NCBI GenBank assembly: GCA_948146395.1 | Contig: OX411544.1 | Span: forward strand, 57,093,642-57,157,641 | Direction: 5' to 3' | DNA: 64,000 nucleotides | Source of the DNA: Fragum whitleyi | Lineage: Eukaryota; Mollusca; Bivalvia; Cardiida; Cardiidae | Part shown: positions 1 to 10,300 of the stretch, one piece after another | Numbering within the stretch: the stretch's first letter is position 1 | How the letters are laid out: each line of letters opens with the position of its first letter | Translations under genes and position numbers: made by a program | The notes under the pieces: generated by a model | Database searches by the model: none | The model's input: only the letters and a program-made list of their open reading frames with translations | Told to the model about the DNA's origin: nothing

Positions 1-13
1 GGAGGTATAGGCA

Positions 14-47
14 AAGATCAGCCTGCACATATGTGCAGTCTGATCTT
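14..47. repeat. Short palindromic repeat (GATCAGCCTGCACA family)
   Basis: A near-perfect inverted repeat centred on CACATATGTG, with arms reading AAGATCAGCCTGCACAT. Related palindromes occur at 36745-36775 and 38163-38220, so this is a dispersed foldback family. The window may begin inside the element, so its left boundary is unknown. Confidence 0.6.
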
Positions 48-60
48 CCTCTTTACCACC

Positions 61-560
61 TGATTTCTTTTTTAAATCAGAAAAAGCAATTTTTAAAAAA
101 CAATACTGACTGACAATGATTATGAATGGAGCATCCAGAGCTGTCACCTCTATGATTTTACAGCAATTTTGTAACTGTTTTTATTCAGCATGATAAAGGT
201 TTAGAAAGAGTCTTTAAGTACTTGAGTTATGAATAACATTTACCCAAAATATCATTTAATCAAACTACCTAATGATCTCAAAAATGAATTATTGATTCAA
301 TGTATCTTCCTGTTAAATGGCTTCCCTTGAAATGGGGCTCATCAATATGTCAAAAGATTTGAACAGAAGTGGCTGATTATATTGGTTCTGAAAGTAATTA
401 AGAAAGAGGGAAAACATTGGGAAATGGAGAAATTGCTATTTGAAAAGAATGATTTTGATTGAGATGAATGACATTATCACAGTGTAACTACCTGTAGCCT
501 TAAAGTGAAAAAAAAGTAGAGTTTGCAAGTTAAATTTTGGGTAGACAGATAGATGGACAG
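61..560. other. No recognised feature
   Basis: AT-rich sequence with stops in all frames. I see no repeat shared with the rest of the window and no splice-bounded open frame. It is probably intergenic or intronic. Confidence 0.4.
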
Positions 561-564
561 ACAG

Positions 565-802
565 ATGTTTGTTTTGGGTTCTTCGCAGCTGTCAACAATC
601 TTTCAGTTATATCCCAGCAGCTGGAGCACCTAACAATGGATTCCTGGTATTTCTCACACCAGAACCACCATCCATTCTTTCCTAGCCTCCAACTGCTATC
701 TCACAAAGGTCTGAGATTATCCCGCCATTGGTGAAAGACAAATAGTCGGAAAGAATATGACCTGCGTTGGGAATCAAACCTTGGGCCTCTAGATTGACAG
801 AC
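565..802 (-). mobile_element. Diverged tRNA-derived SINE (family S1)
   Basis: Matches the S1 body seen intact at 57564-57839: the CAGCTGGAGCACCTAACAAT block, TCCTGGTATTTCTCACACCA, CCTAGCCTCCAACTGCTATC and CCATTGGTGAAAGACAAATAG occur in the same order. The degraded tRNA-like head is on the right (GGGAATCAAACCTTGGGCC, a decayed B box read on the minus strand). No target duplication is visible, so the copy is old. The short plus-strand ORF over it (537-734) is a by-product of the SINE. Confidence 0.75.
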
Positions 803-1055
803 TATTTAGATAATCTGTTCAAACAATATTGTATCTTATGAATCTGGTTCAAACTTGTTAATTCTATTTTAAAAACTTGCTTAGAATATGCTTTGAATTT
901 CAACAAGTGGTTACATTATTTTGATTTGGGCCTGATAAAGGTGTAATGCAATTTAATTTATCACTCAGAGAGAGCATCAAGACTGCACATGACCTGATAA
1001 GAAGCAATCAGAATCTCTCCTATCAAATGAGACCTGTCTCTTGAAAAAGGGCCAT

Positions 1056-1300
1056 CTGGGCCCGAGGTTATAAAACTTTTCTCAGGCTCAATTCAAAATT
1101 TTCTCAAATCTTAATTTGAGAATAAGCCGTAATTCTAATTTATTACTGATTTTAATGTATTAACATAAAAAGTGATATTAATAAGTTGTTATAAATAACA
1201 ACTTATTAATATTATCTTTTATTTTCATACATTTATTTTAATTCAAAATTTGAGAGAATTGAGCCTGAGCCTGAGAAAAGTTATATAACCTTGGGCCCAG
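1056..1300. mobile_element. Foldback MITE, family A (CTGGGCCC termini)
   Basis: Terminal inverted repeats of about 40 bp: the left end reads CTGGGCCCGAGGTTATAAAA and the right end is its near complement. ACTTTTCTCAGGCTCAATTC is shared by both arms. An internal palindrome around 1174-1214 (ATTAATAAGTTGTTAT and its complement) forms the centre. There is no coding capacity. Related copies lie at 4176-4345 and 4390-4600. The superfamily is unknown because no clear target duplication was found. Confidence 0.75.
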
Positions 1301-1420
1301 AAAATGAGATTATGAAAACGTTTATTTATTCTCAGCTGCAAATAACCAGTAACCTAAAATCAGACTTGATATTCAAAATGTTTTTTTCTGAAGTATTATG
1401 ATGTTGGTAAAACATTTATG

Positions 1421-1438
1421 CCCCCCCCCCCCCCCCCC
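1421..1438. repeat. Poly-C homopolymer
   Basis: Eighteen consecutive C residues. It directly precedes a fragment of the G repeat family. The exact length may not be reliable in an assembly. Confidence 0.85.
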
Positions 1439-1439
1439 G

Positions 1440-1611
1440 AGCAGGTTACAAAGGGCAATAACTCATAACTCAAAAATATGACAAGTAGAGTTATGGTTCT
1501 TGTACACTGCACTTGTCCACAATGAGATCTATCCACCTCTGAAACTTCATGATTATCTAAGATATGCTCCTGACAAAAATCAAGTTATTAATTCAACAAA
1601 GGGCAATAATT
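1440..1611 (+). repeat. Dispersed repeat, family G (fragment)
   Basis: Contains GGGCAATAACTCATAACTC, GTAGAGTTATGGTTCTTGT, CACTGCACTTGTCC and AGATATGCTCCTGAC in the order found in other G copies (2584-2771, 27885-28410, 49195-49400, 54655-54905, 60449-60558). The 3' hairpin seen in the copy at 2584-2771 is missing, so this is probably truncated by element E1. Confidence 0.65.
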
Positions 1612-2581
1612 AAAACAAGAGGACCTTGATAGTCTTAGATAGTCTTAGATTGCTCATCTGAGTCTCTATGACCTCTGGGACATCCCATCAATTAAATAGG
1701 CAGATGTCAACAAGGAGATAATTTCTACATAAGATCAAAACCATGGAATGTTTCAGCAAAGAGCAAAAAGGATATGCCTGGCCACAGCCCTTATATGAAC
1801 AAAGTGCCATGTAATGAATAAACTTGATGAAATTCAATAAAAAAAAACTATTAAAAGAGTCCCTGCCTTCTGGTTTCAGAGAACAAGTTTTTAAGATTTC
1901 CTCCTTGGTGTCTATGTAAAATAGGGGGTGGGGGAGCCATTCAGAGCCCAAAGATGAGCCCAGGGGCATGATATGAACAATTGGTAAGGCTCCACTAGAT
2001 TATGCTACATACTAAAATATAAAGGCTCTCTGCCTTATGGTTTCAGAGAAGATTTTTAAATAAATCACACTTTGTTTCTTTGTAAAAAGGGATAAGCCCA
2101 GATGTAACCACAATTTGAGCCAATGGGTTTGATATGAACATACTTGATAAAAGTCACCTAATTTGCTACCTATAAAATATGAAGGCTTTCCATGTTCTGG
2201 TTTCAGAGAAGAGGATTTGTTTTTGCTTTGATTCTATGTAAAAGGGGATGTGCACAAAATATGAACAAAATTAGTAGAGGTTCACTAGATGATGCTACAT
2301 ACCAAATATGAAAACTGCCTGCATTGTTGTTTCAGAGAAGAAGATTTTTGAAGATTTTCCTATTTTTACCCTTTTTGTTAAGGGTTAAGGGAGAGTTAAG
2401 GGTGAATTTCAATTTATTTGAACAACTTTGGTAGAGCTTGACCCAAGAAATATACCTGCCAAGTTTCATCAAGATTGGCCCATCTGTTTAGCAGGAGAAA
2501 ATGTTTAAAGAAATTGTGGAAGACAGACATTCGACGATCACAATAGCTCATCTTGAGCACTTGGTGCTCAGGTGAGCTAAA
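1612..2581 (+). mobile_element. Tandem-repeat element E1 (AGCTCACC family)
   Basis: The left end reads AAACAAGAGGACC, followed by GCTCATCTGAGTCTC. The body has about four diverged units of about 165 bp, with recurring words GATATGAACAAACTTGG, CACTAGATGATGCTACATAC and GGTTTCAGAGAAGAAGATTT. The right end is a hairpin at 2545-2578 (AGCTCATCTTGAGCAC paired with GTGCTCAGGTGAGCT) followed by AAAA. The same architecture is found at 33357-34404 and 34405-35205. It is non-coding. The terminal 3' hairpin with central tandem repeats suggests a non-autonomous Helentron/pearl-like element; that class is an inference. Confidence 0.7.
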
Positions 2582-2583
2582 AA

Positions 2584-2771
2584 TATTATGAGCAGGGTTG
2601 CTGTTCTTGTGAACTGCACTTCTCCTTATTGAGGGTTATCCACCTGTTAAGTTTCATGTATCTAGCTTGCATACCTTTAGAGATTTACTCCAAACAAAAA
2701 GTGGTCTATGGACAGATTCAACCGACAAGTGCAATTCAAAATACCCTCTCTTCTTTGAAGAGGGCATAAAA
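2584..2771 (+). repeat. Dispersed repeat, family G, with 3' hairpin
   Basis: Carries the family words GTTCTTGTGAACTGCACTTC, AAGTTTCATGTATCTAGCTT and GATTTACTCC. It ends in the hairpin CCCTCTCTTCTTTGAAGAGGG followed by CATAAAA at about 2743-2771. It has one unit only, with no internal tandem block. Confidence 0.65.
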
Positions 2772-2974
2772 AATGTTAGTATATTGCTACTTTAATGATC
2801 CGATGTATATTTTTATTTGAAAATATTCAAATTTGAATGATGTTTTGAGAAAACTCTCAGATGCGTAAGACAAGAGGCCCAAGAGGGCCTGTATCGCTCC
2901 ACTTGCTTTCGAATATCTATCAATGAGAAACTCAGTCAGATATGGAAGTTTTCAATTGATTGAACAGAGTTTAA

Positions 2975-3052
2975 CACCTCACTCAACATTATTTCAGTTA
3001 CATCACGGCGGCTGGAGCACTTTACAATGGATTCCTGGTATTTCTCTCACAA
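2975..3052 (-). mobile_element. SINE S1 fragment
   Basis: Only the tail-side part of the S1 body is present (AACATTATTTCAGTTACATC, GGCGGCTGGAGCAC, GGATTCCTGGTATTTCTCTC). The tRNA-like head is missing. It sits inside element E6. Confidence 0.7.
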
Positions 3053-3117
3053 GTACAAGGAAATTAGTGAAGAGGCCAAAATATGGACAGAAAGTGTAGG
3101 CTAAACCTTATATGGAA

Positions 3118-3272
3118 ATCAGAGGTGCGTTTTTTAGGATTAAAATTTTTAAGATCTTTAGTCAGGATATCTGGGGCTGCGTCGTAGAATGTCAACTGAA
3201 TCGCATTCGATAATTTGATTTAAAATCTTAAGATATCTTAAAAATCTTAATCTAAAAAAGGCACCTCTGATT
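3118..3272. mobile_element. Small foldback MITE (ATCAGAGGTGC termini)
   Basis: About 155 bp with inverted arms of about 38 bp. The left arm begins ATCAGAGGTGCGTTTTTTAG and runs to TTTTTAAGAT; the right arm is ATCTTAAAAATCTTAATC through GGCACCTCTGAT. It lies inside E6. No target duplication was identified. Confidence 0.65.
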
Positions 3273-4175
3273 TTCAAAATATATATATTTACTGATACTA
3301 AATAGGCAAAGTTCTTTTTTAAAAGATAGATATGTCTTGAAGGGTCTTTAATAATACTATATACATCATGGGAAAATGACAAACATTTCTTGTGAATATT
3401 ATGCCCTGCTGGGCCACACCCAATACATGAGCCAATCAAAATTCTGCAAGGGGATTTCCCCTAGGAACAATTTCCTACCAAGTTTCAATGAAATCAGGCC
3501 AATTGCTAAGGAGGAGAAGATTTTTAAAGATTTTCTTTGGTGAAATAAGCTCTGCTCTACCACACCCATATTTGGGGGTCAATGAAAATTTCTTGAACAG
3601 CATTTGAAAAGAGTCGCCCAAGGAATATTTGGGTCAAGTTTCATTGAAATCAAGCCAATGGTTTGGGAAGAGAAGTTTTTTAAAGATTTCATAGTGAAAA
3701 TATGCCCCACCTATATTTTCGGGTCAATCCAAATTTCTTGAACAACTTTAAAAGAGGGTCACCCAAGGATCCTTCAAGTCAAGTTTCAATGAAAACAGGC
3801 CGATGGTTTAGGAGGAGATGATTTTAAAAGTTTTTATAGTGAATATAAAAGCTACCCTGCCACGCCCATTTTGGGGATCAATCCAAATTTGTTTAACAAC
3901 TTCAGAAGAGGGTCATACAAGGATCATTCATGCAAAATTTCAATGAAATCAGGCCAATGGTTTAGGAGAAGAAGATGGGTAAATTCGAATTCTGAACAAC
4001 TTTAAAAGAGGCTCACCCAAGAATCATTCTTGCCAAGTTTTGTCAAATGCACAGGTGCATGCATGACGGACACCATGCCATGACAAAAGCTTGCTGGCCT
4101 TCAGCAAGTAGAGCCAAAAATGGTTTTATAATCTCTGGCTATGGTTAGTATGAAAAGTACTATGCTGACTTTGGT

Positions 4176-4345
4176 CAGGGCCCGAGGTTATCAAACTTTT
4201 CTTAGACTAGGCTGAGAATAAGTTATCATCTTTTATTTTGACACTTTTACATTAGTGTTTAAACAGAATTGTGGCTTTACGTTTAAGTTGAAATTTTTAG
4301 AAAATTTTGAGTTGGGAATCAGAAAAGTTTCATAAATTGGGACTT
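4176..4345. mobile_element. Foldback MITE family A, degraded copy
   Basis: Starts GGGCCCGAGGTTATCAAACTTTTCTTAG and closes with CAGAAAAGTTTCATAAATTGGGAC, so both termini of family A are recognisable but eroded. The central part differs from the copy at 1056. Confidence 0.55.
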
Positions 4346-4389
4346 TAGAACTGAGTAGGTTGACCAGGATGATTCTTTTTGCTTTTAAC

Positions 4390-4600
4390 GGGGCACCAAA
4401 ATTATAAAACTTTTCTCATTCTCAAATCAGAGTTTACTCAAATTTCAAATTGAAATTAAAGCTGTAAATATGTAATGATACTGGAATAAATGTATAAACA
4501 TGACAGACAATATTAATAAGTTATTATGAAAAACAAATTATTAATATTATCCTTTATGTTCATAATCATATTTATCTAAATTATATTTTTTTAAAAAAAA
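4390..4600. mobile_element. Foldback MITE family A-like copy at the satellite edge
   Basis: Shares ATTATAAAACTTTTCTC on the left and an internal ATTAATAAGTTATTATGA palindrome with family A. The right arm is not clear; it runs into poly-A and then directly into the first satellite monomer. Confidence 0.5.
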
Positions 4601-4608
4601 TCTCAGTG

Positions 4609-7076
4609 TAAAAATGACCTTGACTAATGACCTTGATCTTGGAACCTACAGTAAGGTCTTGTACCAAGCAATGATCATGTGCAATATAAGGCTTTATGAC
4701 TTACCATTCAAAAGTTATGACCAAGATTAATTTTTTTTAAGAAACTTGACCTTGAAAAAAGACCTTGACCTTGACTGATGACCTTCAACTTGGTACCTAC
4801 AGAAAGGTCTTGTCCCAAGCAATGATCATGTGAAATATGAAGGCTATATGACTTATCATTTGAAAGTTATGACCAAGGTTAAATTTTTTAAATAAATTCG
4901 ACCTTGAAAAATGACCTTGACTGATGTCCTTTCTCTTCGTACCAACAGAAAGGTCTTCTCCCAAGCAATGATCATGTGAAATATGAAGGCTCTATGACTA
5001 ACCGTTCAAAAGATATGACCAAGGTTAAACTTTTTAAAGAAATTTGACCTTGAAAATTGACCTTGACTGATGACCTTGAACTTGGAACCTACAGAAAGGT
5101 CTTGTCCCAACCAAGGATCATGTGAAATACAAAGGCTCTAGGACTCAACGTTCAAAAGTTATGACCAAGGTTAAATATTTTGCAAAATTTGACCTTAAAA
5201 AATGATCTTGACCTTGACTGATGACCTTATACTGGTACGTACAAAAAGGTCTTGACCCAAGCAAAGATCATGTGAAATGTGAAGGCTCTATGACTTACCA
5301 TTCAAAAGTAAAGACCAAGGTTAAATTTTTTGCAGAAATTTGACCTTGAAAAATTACCTTGACTGATGACCTTGATCTTGGTTCCAGCAGAAAGGTGTTG
5401 TCCCAAGAAAAGATCATGTGAAATATGAAGGCTCTATGACTTATCATTAAAAAGTTATGACCAAGGTGAAAATTTTTGCAGAAATTTGAATTTTCAAAAG
5501 ACCTTGACTGATGTCCTTGAATTTGGTACCTACAGAAAGGTCTTGTCCCAAGCAATGATCATGTGAAATACAAAGGCTCTTTGACTTACCATTCAAAAGT
5601 AATGACCAAGGTTAAATTTTTTTGCAGAAATTTGACCTTGAAAATTGACTTTGACTGATAACCTTGAACATGGAACCTACAGAAAGGTCTTGTCCCAAGG
5701 AAAGATCATGTGAAATATGAAGGCTCTATGACTTACCATGCAAAAGTAATGACCAAGATTAAATTTTTTGCAGAAATTTGACCTTGAAAAAAGACCTTGA
5801 CCTTTACTGATGACCTTATATTTGGTACCTACAGAAGGTCTTTTCCCAAGCAAGAATAATGTAAAATACAAAGGCTCTATGACTTTACATTCAAAAGTTA
5901 TGACCAAGGTAAAAATTTTTGCAGAAATTTGTCCTTGAAAAATGACCTTGACCTTGACTGATGACCTTGAACATGGTACCTACAGAGAGGTTTTGTCCCA
6001 AGCAATGATCATGTGAAATACTAAGGCTCTATGACTTACCATTCAAAAGTTATGACCAAGGTTAAATTTTTTGCAGAAATTTGCCCTTGAAAAATTACCT
6101 TGACTGATAACATTGAACATATACCTACAGAAAGGTGTTGTCCCTAGGAAAGATCATGTGAAAAATGAAGGCTCTATGACTTACCATTCAAAGTTATGAC
6201 CAAGGTTAAATTATTTTCACAAATTTGTCATTGAAAAATGACCTTGACCTTGACTGATAACCTTGAACATTGTACCTACAAAAAGCTCTGGTCCAAAGCA
6301 ATGATCATGTGAAATATGAAGGCTCTATGACTAATCATTCAAAAGTTATGACCACAATTAAAAAAATGTAAACGTTTAACCTTTAAAAATGACCTTGACC
6401 TTGACTAATGACCTTTTACCCTAAAGTAAGGTCTTTTACCAAGAAATGATCATGTGAAATATGAAGGCTCTATGACTTACCAGTCAAAAGTAATGACCAA
6501 GATTAATTTTTTTAAAGAAACTTGACCTTGAAAAAAAAACCTTGACCTTTACTGATGACCTTATATTTGGTACCTACAGAAAGGTCTTGTCCCAAGCAAG
6601 AATCATGTGAAATACAAAGGCTCTTTGACTTAACATTCAAAAGTTATGACAAAGGTTAAATTTTTTGCTGAAAGTTGACCTTGAAAAATGACCTTGACCT
6701 TGACTGAGGAACTTAAACTTGGTATCTACAGAAGGCTCTGTTCCCAAGCAAGGATCATGTGAAATATGAAGGCTCTATGACTAACCATTCAAAAGTTATG
6801 ACCAAGAATTAAATTTTTGCAGAAATTTGCCCTTGAAAAATAACCTTGACCTTGACTGATGTCATTTAACTTGCTACCTACAGAAAGGTCTTGTCCCAAG
6901 CAATGATCATGTGAAATATGAAGGTTCAATGTCTTACTATTCAAATGTTATGACCAAGGTTAAATTTTTTATGAAATTTGACCTTGAAAATTAACCTTGA
7001 CTGATGACCTTGAACTCGGTAAATACAGAAAGGTGTTGTTCCAAGCAATGATCATGTGAAATATGAAGGCTCTATA
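4609..7076. repeat. Satellite array, left block (146/152-bp monomers)
   Basis: Head-to-tail monomers with the order TTGACCTTGAAAAATGACC, TTGACTGATGACCTTGAAC, TTGGTACCTACAGAAAGG, TCTTGTCCCAAGCAATG, ATCATGTGAAATATGAAGG, CTCTATGACTTACCATTC, AAAAGTTATGACCAAGG and TTAAATTTTTTGCAGAAA. Spacing of the CCAAGC landmark is about 145-152 bp (4815, 4961, 5107, 5257, 5403, 5548, 5695, 5846, 5998). Monomers are perhaps 80-90% alike. Neither length is divisible by three, and the short minus-strand ORFs here are shadows. The block ends at the target duplication of the SINE at 7090. Confidence 0.95.
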
Positions 7077-7089
7077 ACTTACCATTCAA
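7077..7089. repeat. Target-site duplication (left) of SINE at 7090
   Basis: ACTTACCATTCAA, repeated exactly at 7368-7380. The word is part of the satellite monomer, so the SINE landed inside a pre-existing array. Confidence 0.85.
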
Positions 7090-7367
7090 TTAATTGATTG
7101 AATGGAGTTAAACGCTGCTTTCAACATTATTTCAGTTATATCGCGGCGGCTGGAGCACCTAACAATGGCTTCGTGATATTTCTCTAACCAGTACAACCAT
7201 TACATCCTTTCCTAGCCTCCAGCTTCTATCTAACATAGATACACGATTATCAACCCATTGTTAAGAGACAAATTGTTGGAAAGAATGAGTGCTGCCGTCG
7301 GGGATCGAACCCGGGACCTCTAGAATGACAGTCCGTCGCGCTACCAACTGCGCTTTGACGGCAGCTG
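7090..7367 (-). mobile_element. tRNA-derived SINE S1, full length, inside the satellite
   Basis: Read on the minus strand it has a tRNA-like head: the box A region is GCGCAGTTGGTAGCGC (complement of 7338-7353) and box B contains GGTTCGATCC (complement of 7302-7311). The body follows (ATTGTTAGGTGCTCCAGCC and a CCGCCGCGATATAAC block), then a short (CAAT)n-type tail at the left end. A 13-bp target duplication flanks it. It is a SINE, not a functional tRNA gene: the anticodon stem does not pair well and a roughly 200-bp body follows the head. Confidence 0.9.
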
Positions 7368-10300
7368 ACTTACCATTCAAAAATTAAGACCAAGGTTAAT
7401 TTTTTTGCAGGAATTTGACCTTGAAAAATGACCTTGACCTTGACTGATGACCTTCAACTTGATACCTACAGAAAGGTCTTGTCCCAAGCAAGGATCATAT
7501 GAAATATGAAGGCTCTATGACTTACCATTCAAAAGTTATGACCAAGGTTTAATTATCTGCAGAAATCTGACCTTGAAAAATGACCTTGACCTTGATTGAT
7601 GTCCTTGAACTTGGTTCCTACAGAAAGGTCTTGTCCCAAGCAAGGATCATGTGAAATATGCAGGCTCTATGACTTACCATTCAAAAGTTATGACTAAGGT
7701 TAAATTTTTTGAAGAAATTTGACCTTGAAAAATGACCTTGACTGATGACCTTGAACATGGTACCTACAGAAAGCTCTTGTCCCAAGCAATGATCATGTGA
7801 AATATGAAGGCTCTATGACTTATCATTCAAAAATTATGACTAAGATAAAAAAAAATTTGCAGAAATTTGACCTTGAAAAATGACCTTGACCTTAACTGAT
7901 AACCTAGAATTTGGTACCTACAGAAAGGTCTTGTCCTAAGCAAGGATCAATTGAAATACGAAGGCTCTCTGACTTATCATTCAAAAGTAAAGACCAAGGT
8001 TAAGATTAAGAAAAATTGACCTTGAAAAATGACCTTGACCTTGACTGATGACCTTCAACTTGGTACCTACTGAAAGGTCTTGTCCCAAGAAATGATCATG
8101 TGAAAAATGAAGCCTCTATGACTTATCATTGAAAAGTAATGACCAAGGATATATTTTTGCAGAAATTTGACCTTGAAAAATTACCTTGACTGATTACCTT
8201 GACCTTGGTACCTACAGAAAGGTCTTGTCCAAAGCAAAGATCATGTGAAATGTGAAGGCTCTATGACTTACCAATGACTGATGCCCTTGAACTTGGTGCC
8301 TACAGAAAGTTTTTGTCCAAAGCAAGGATCATGTGAAATATGAGGGCTCTATGACTTACCATTCAAAAGTTATGACCAAAATTGATTTTTTTGCAGAAAT
8401 TTGACCTTGAAAAATGATCTTGACTGATGACCTTGATCTTGGTACCTACAGAAAGGTCTTGTCCCAAGCAATTATCATGTGAAATATGAAGGCTCTATGA
8501 CTTATCATTAAACCATTATGACCAAGGTATAATTTTTTTAAGAAATTTGAATTTTCAAATTGACCTTGACTGATAAGCTTGAACTTGGAACCTACAGAAA
8601 TGTGTTGTCCCAAGGACATATCATGTGAAATAGAAGGCTCTATGACTAACCATTCAAAAGTTGTAACTAAGGTTAAATTTTTTTGCATCAATTTGACCAT
8701 GAAAAATAACCTTGACCTAAACTGATGACCTTGAACATGGTACTTAGCTATTGTCCCAAGCAATGATAATGTGAAATTTTATGGCTCTATGACATATCAT
8801 TCAAAAGTAATAACTAAGGTTAATTTTTTTTAAAGAAAAATGACCTTGAAAAATGACCTTGACCTAAACTGGTGACATTCAATTTGGTACCTACAGAAAG
8901 TTCTTGTCCCAAGCAAGGATCATGTGAAATATGAAGGCTCTATGACTTACCATTCAAAAGTTAAGACCAAGGTTAAATTTTTGCCGAAATTTGACTTGAA
9001 AAATGACCTTGACCTTGACAGATGTCCTTGAACTTGGTACCTACAGAAAGGTCTCGTCCAAAGCAAGGCTCATGTGAAATATGAAGGCCATATGACTTAC
9101 CAATTTTAAGTTATGGCCAAGGTTAAAATTGAAAAAAAGACCTTGAAAAATGACCTTGACATTGACTGTTGACCTTGAACTTGGTAACTACAGAAAGGCC
9201 TTGTCCCAAGCAATGATCATGTAAAATATGAAGCCTTTGACTTATCATTGAAAAGTTATGGCCAAGGTTAAATTTTTGCAGAAATTTGACCTTGAAAAAT
9301 TACCTTGACTGATGACCTTGAACTTGGTACCAACAAAAAGGTATTGTCCCAAGCAAGGGCCATGTGAAATATGAAGGCTCTAGGACTTACCATTCAAAAG
9401 TTATGACTAAGGTTAAAATTTTTGAAGAAATTTGTCCTTGAAAATTGACCTTGACTGATGACCTTGAACTTGGAACCTACAGAAAGGTAAGGTTAATTTT
9501 TTTGCAGAAATTTGACATTGAAAAATGACATTGACTGATGACTTTGAACATGGTACCTACAGAAAGCTCTTGTCCAAAGTAATGATCATGTGAAATATGT
9601 GGGCTCTATGACTTATCATTAAAAAAATATGACTTAGTTTAAATTTTTTAACGAAATTTGACCTTTAAAAATGACCTTGACCTTAACTGATGACCTTGAA
9701 TTTGGTACCTACAGAAAGGTCTTTTCCCAAGCAAGGATCATTTGAAATACGAAGGCTCTATGACTTACCATTCAAAAGTTATGACCACGGATAAAATGAA
9801 AAAAAAAATGAGATTGAAAAATGACCTTGACCTTGACTGATGACCTTCAACTTGGTACCTACAGAAAGGTGTTGTCCCAAGGAAAGATCATGTGAATTAG
9901 AAAGCTCTATGACTAACCATTCAAAAGTTATGACTAAGGTTTAATTTTTTGCAGAAATTTGACCATGAAAATAACCTTGACCTAAACTGATGACCTTGAA
10001 CATGGTACTTACAGAGAGCTCTTGTCCCAAGCAAAGATCATGTGAAATGTGAAGGCTCTATGACTTACCATTCAAAAGTTATGACCAAGGTTAAATTTTT
10101 TGCCGAAAATTGACCTTGACTGATGACCTTGAACTTGGTACCTACAGAAAATAGTTGTCCCAAGCAATGATCATGTGAAATATGAAGGCTCTATGACTTA
10201 CCATTCAAAAGTTATGACCAAGGTTAAATTTTTTGCCGAAATTTAACCTTTAAAAATTACCTTGACTGATGACCTTGAACTTAGTACCTACAGAAAGGTC

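Larger units (their letters stand above)
2868..4120 (+). mobile_element. Tandem-repeat element E6 (AGGCCCAAGAGGGCCT family)
   Basis: The left end is AGACAAGAGGCCC plus a short palindrome (AGGCCCAAGAGGGCCT), then CGCTCCAC. From about 3420 to 4060 it has about four units of about 150-160 bp, with CAAGTTTCAATGAAATCAGG, GGTTTAGGAGGAGA, CACGCCCATTTTGGGG and CTTGAACAACTTTAAAAGAG. The right end is a hairpin at 4089-4115 (GCTTGCTGG-CCTTCAGCAAG) followed by CAAAAA. A SINE fragment (2975-3052) and a small foldback (3118-3272) are nested inside. Confidence 0.65.

Noticed and set aside
7290..7367. A tRNA gene on the minus strand
   Set aside because: Box A and box B are present, but the anticodon stem pairs poorly and a SINE body plus target duplication follow. 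The same applies to 46241-46318 and 57775-57839.
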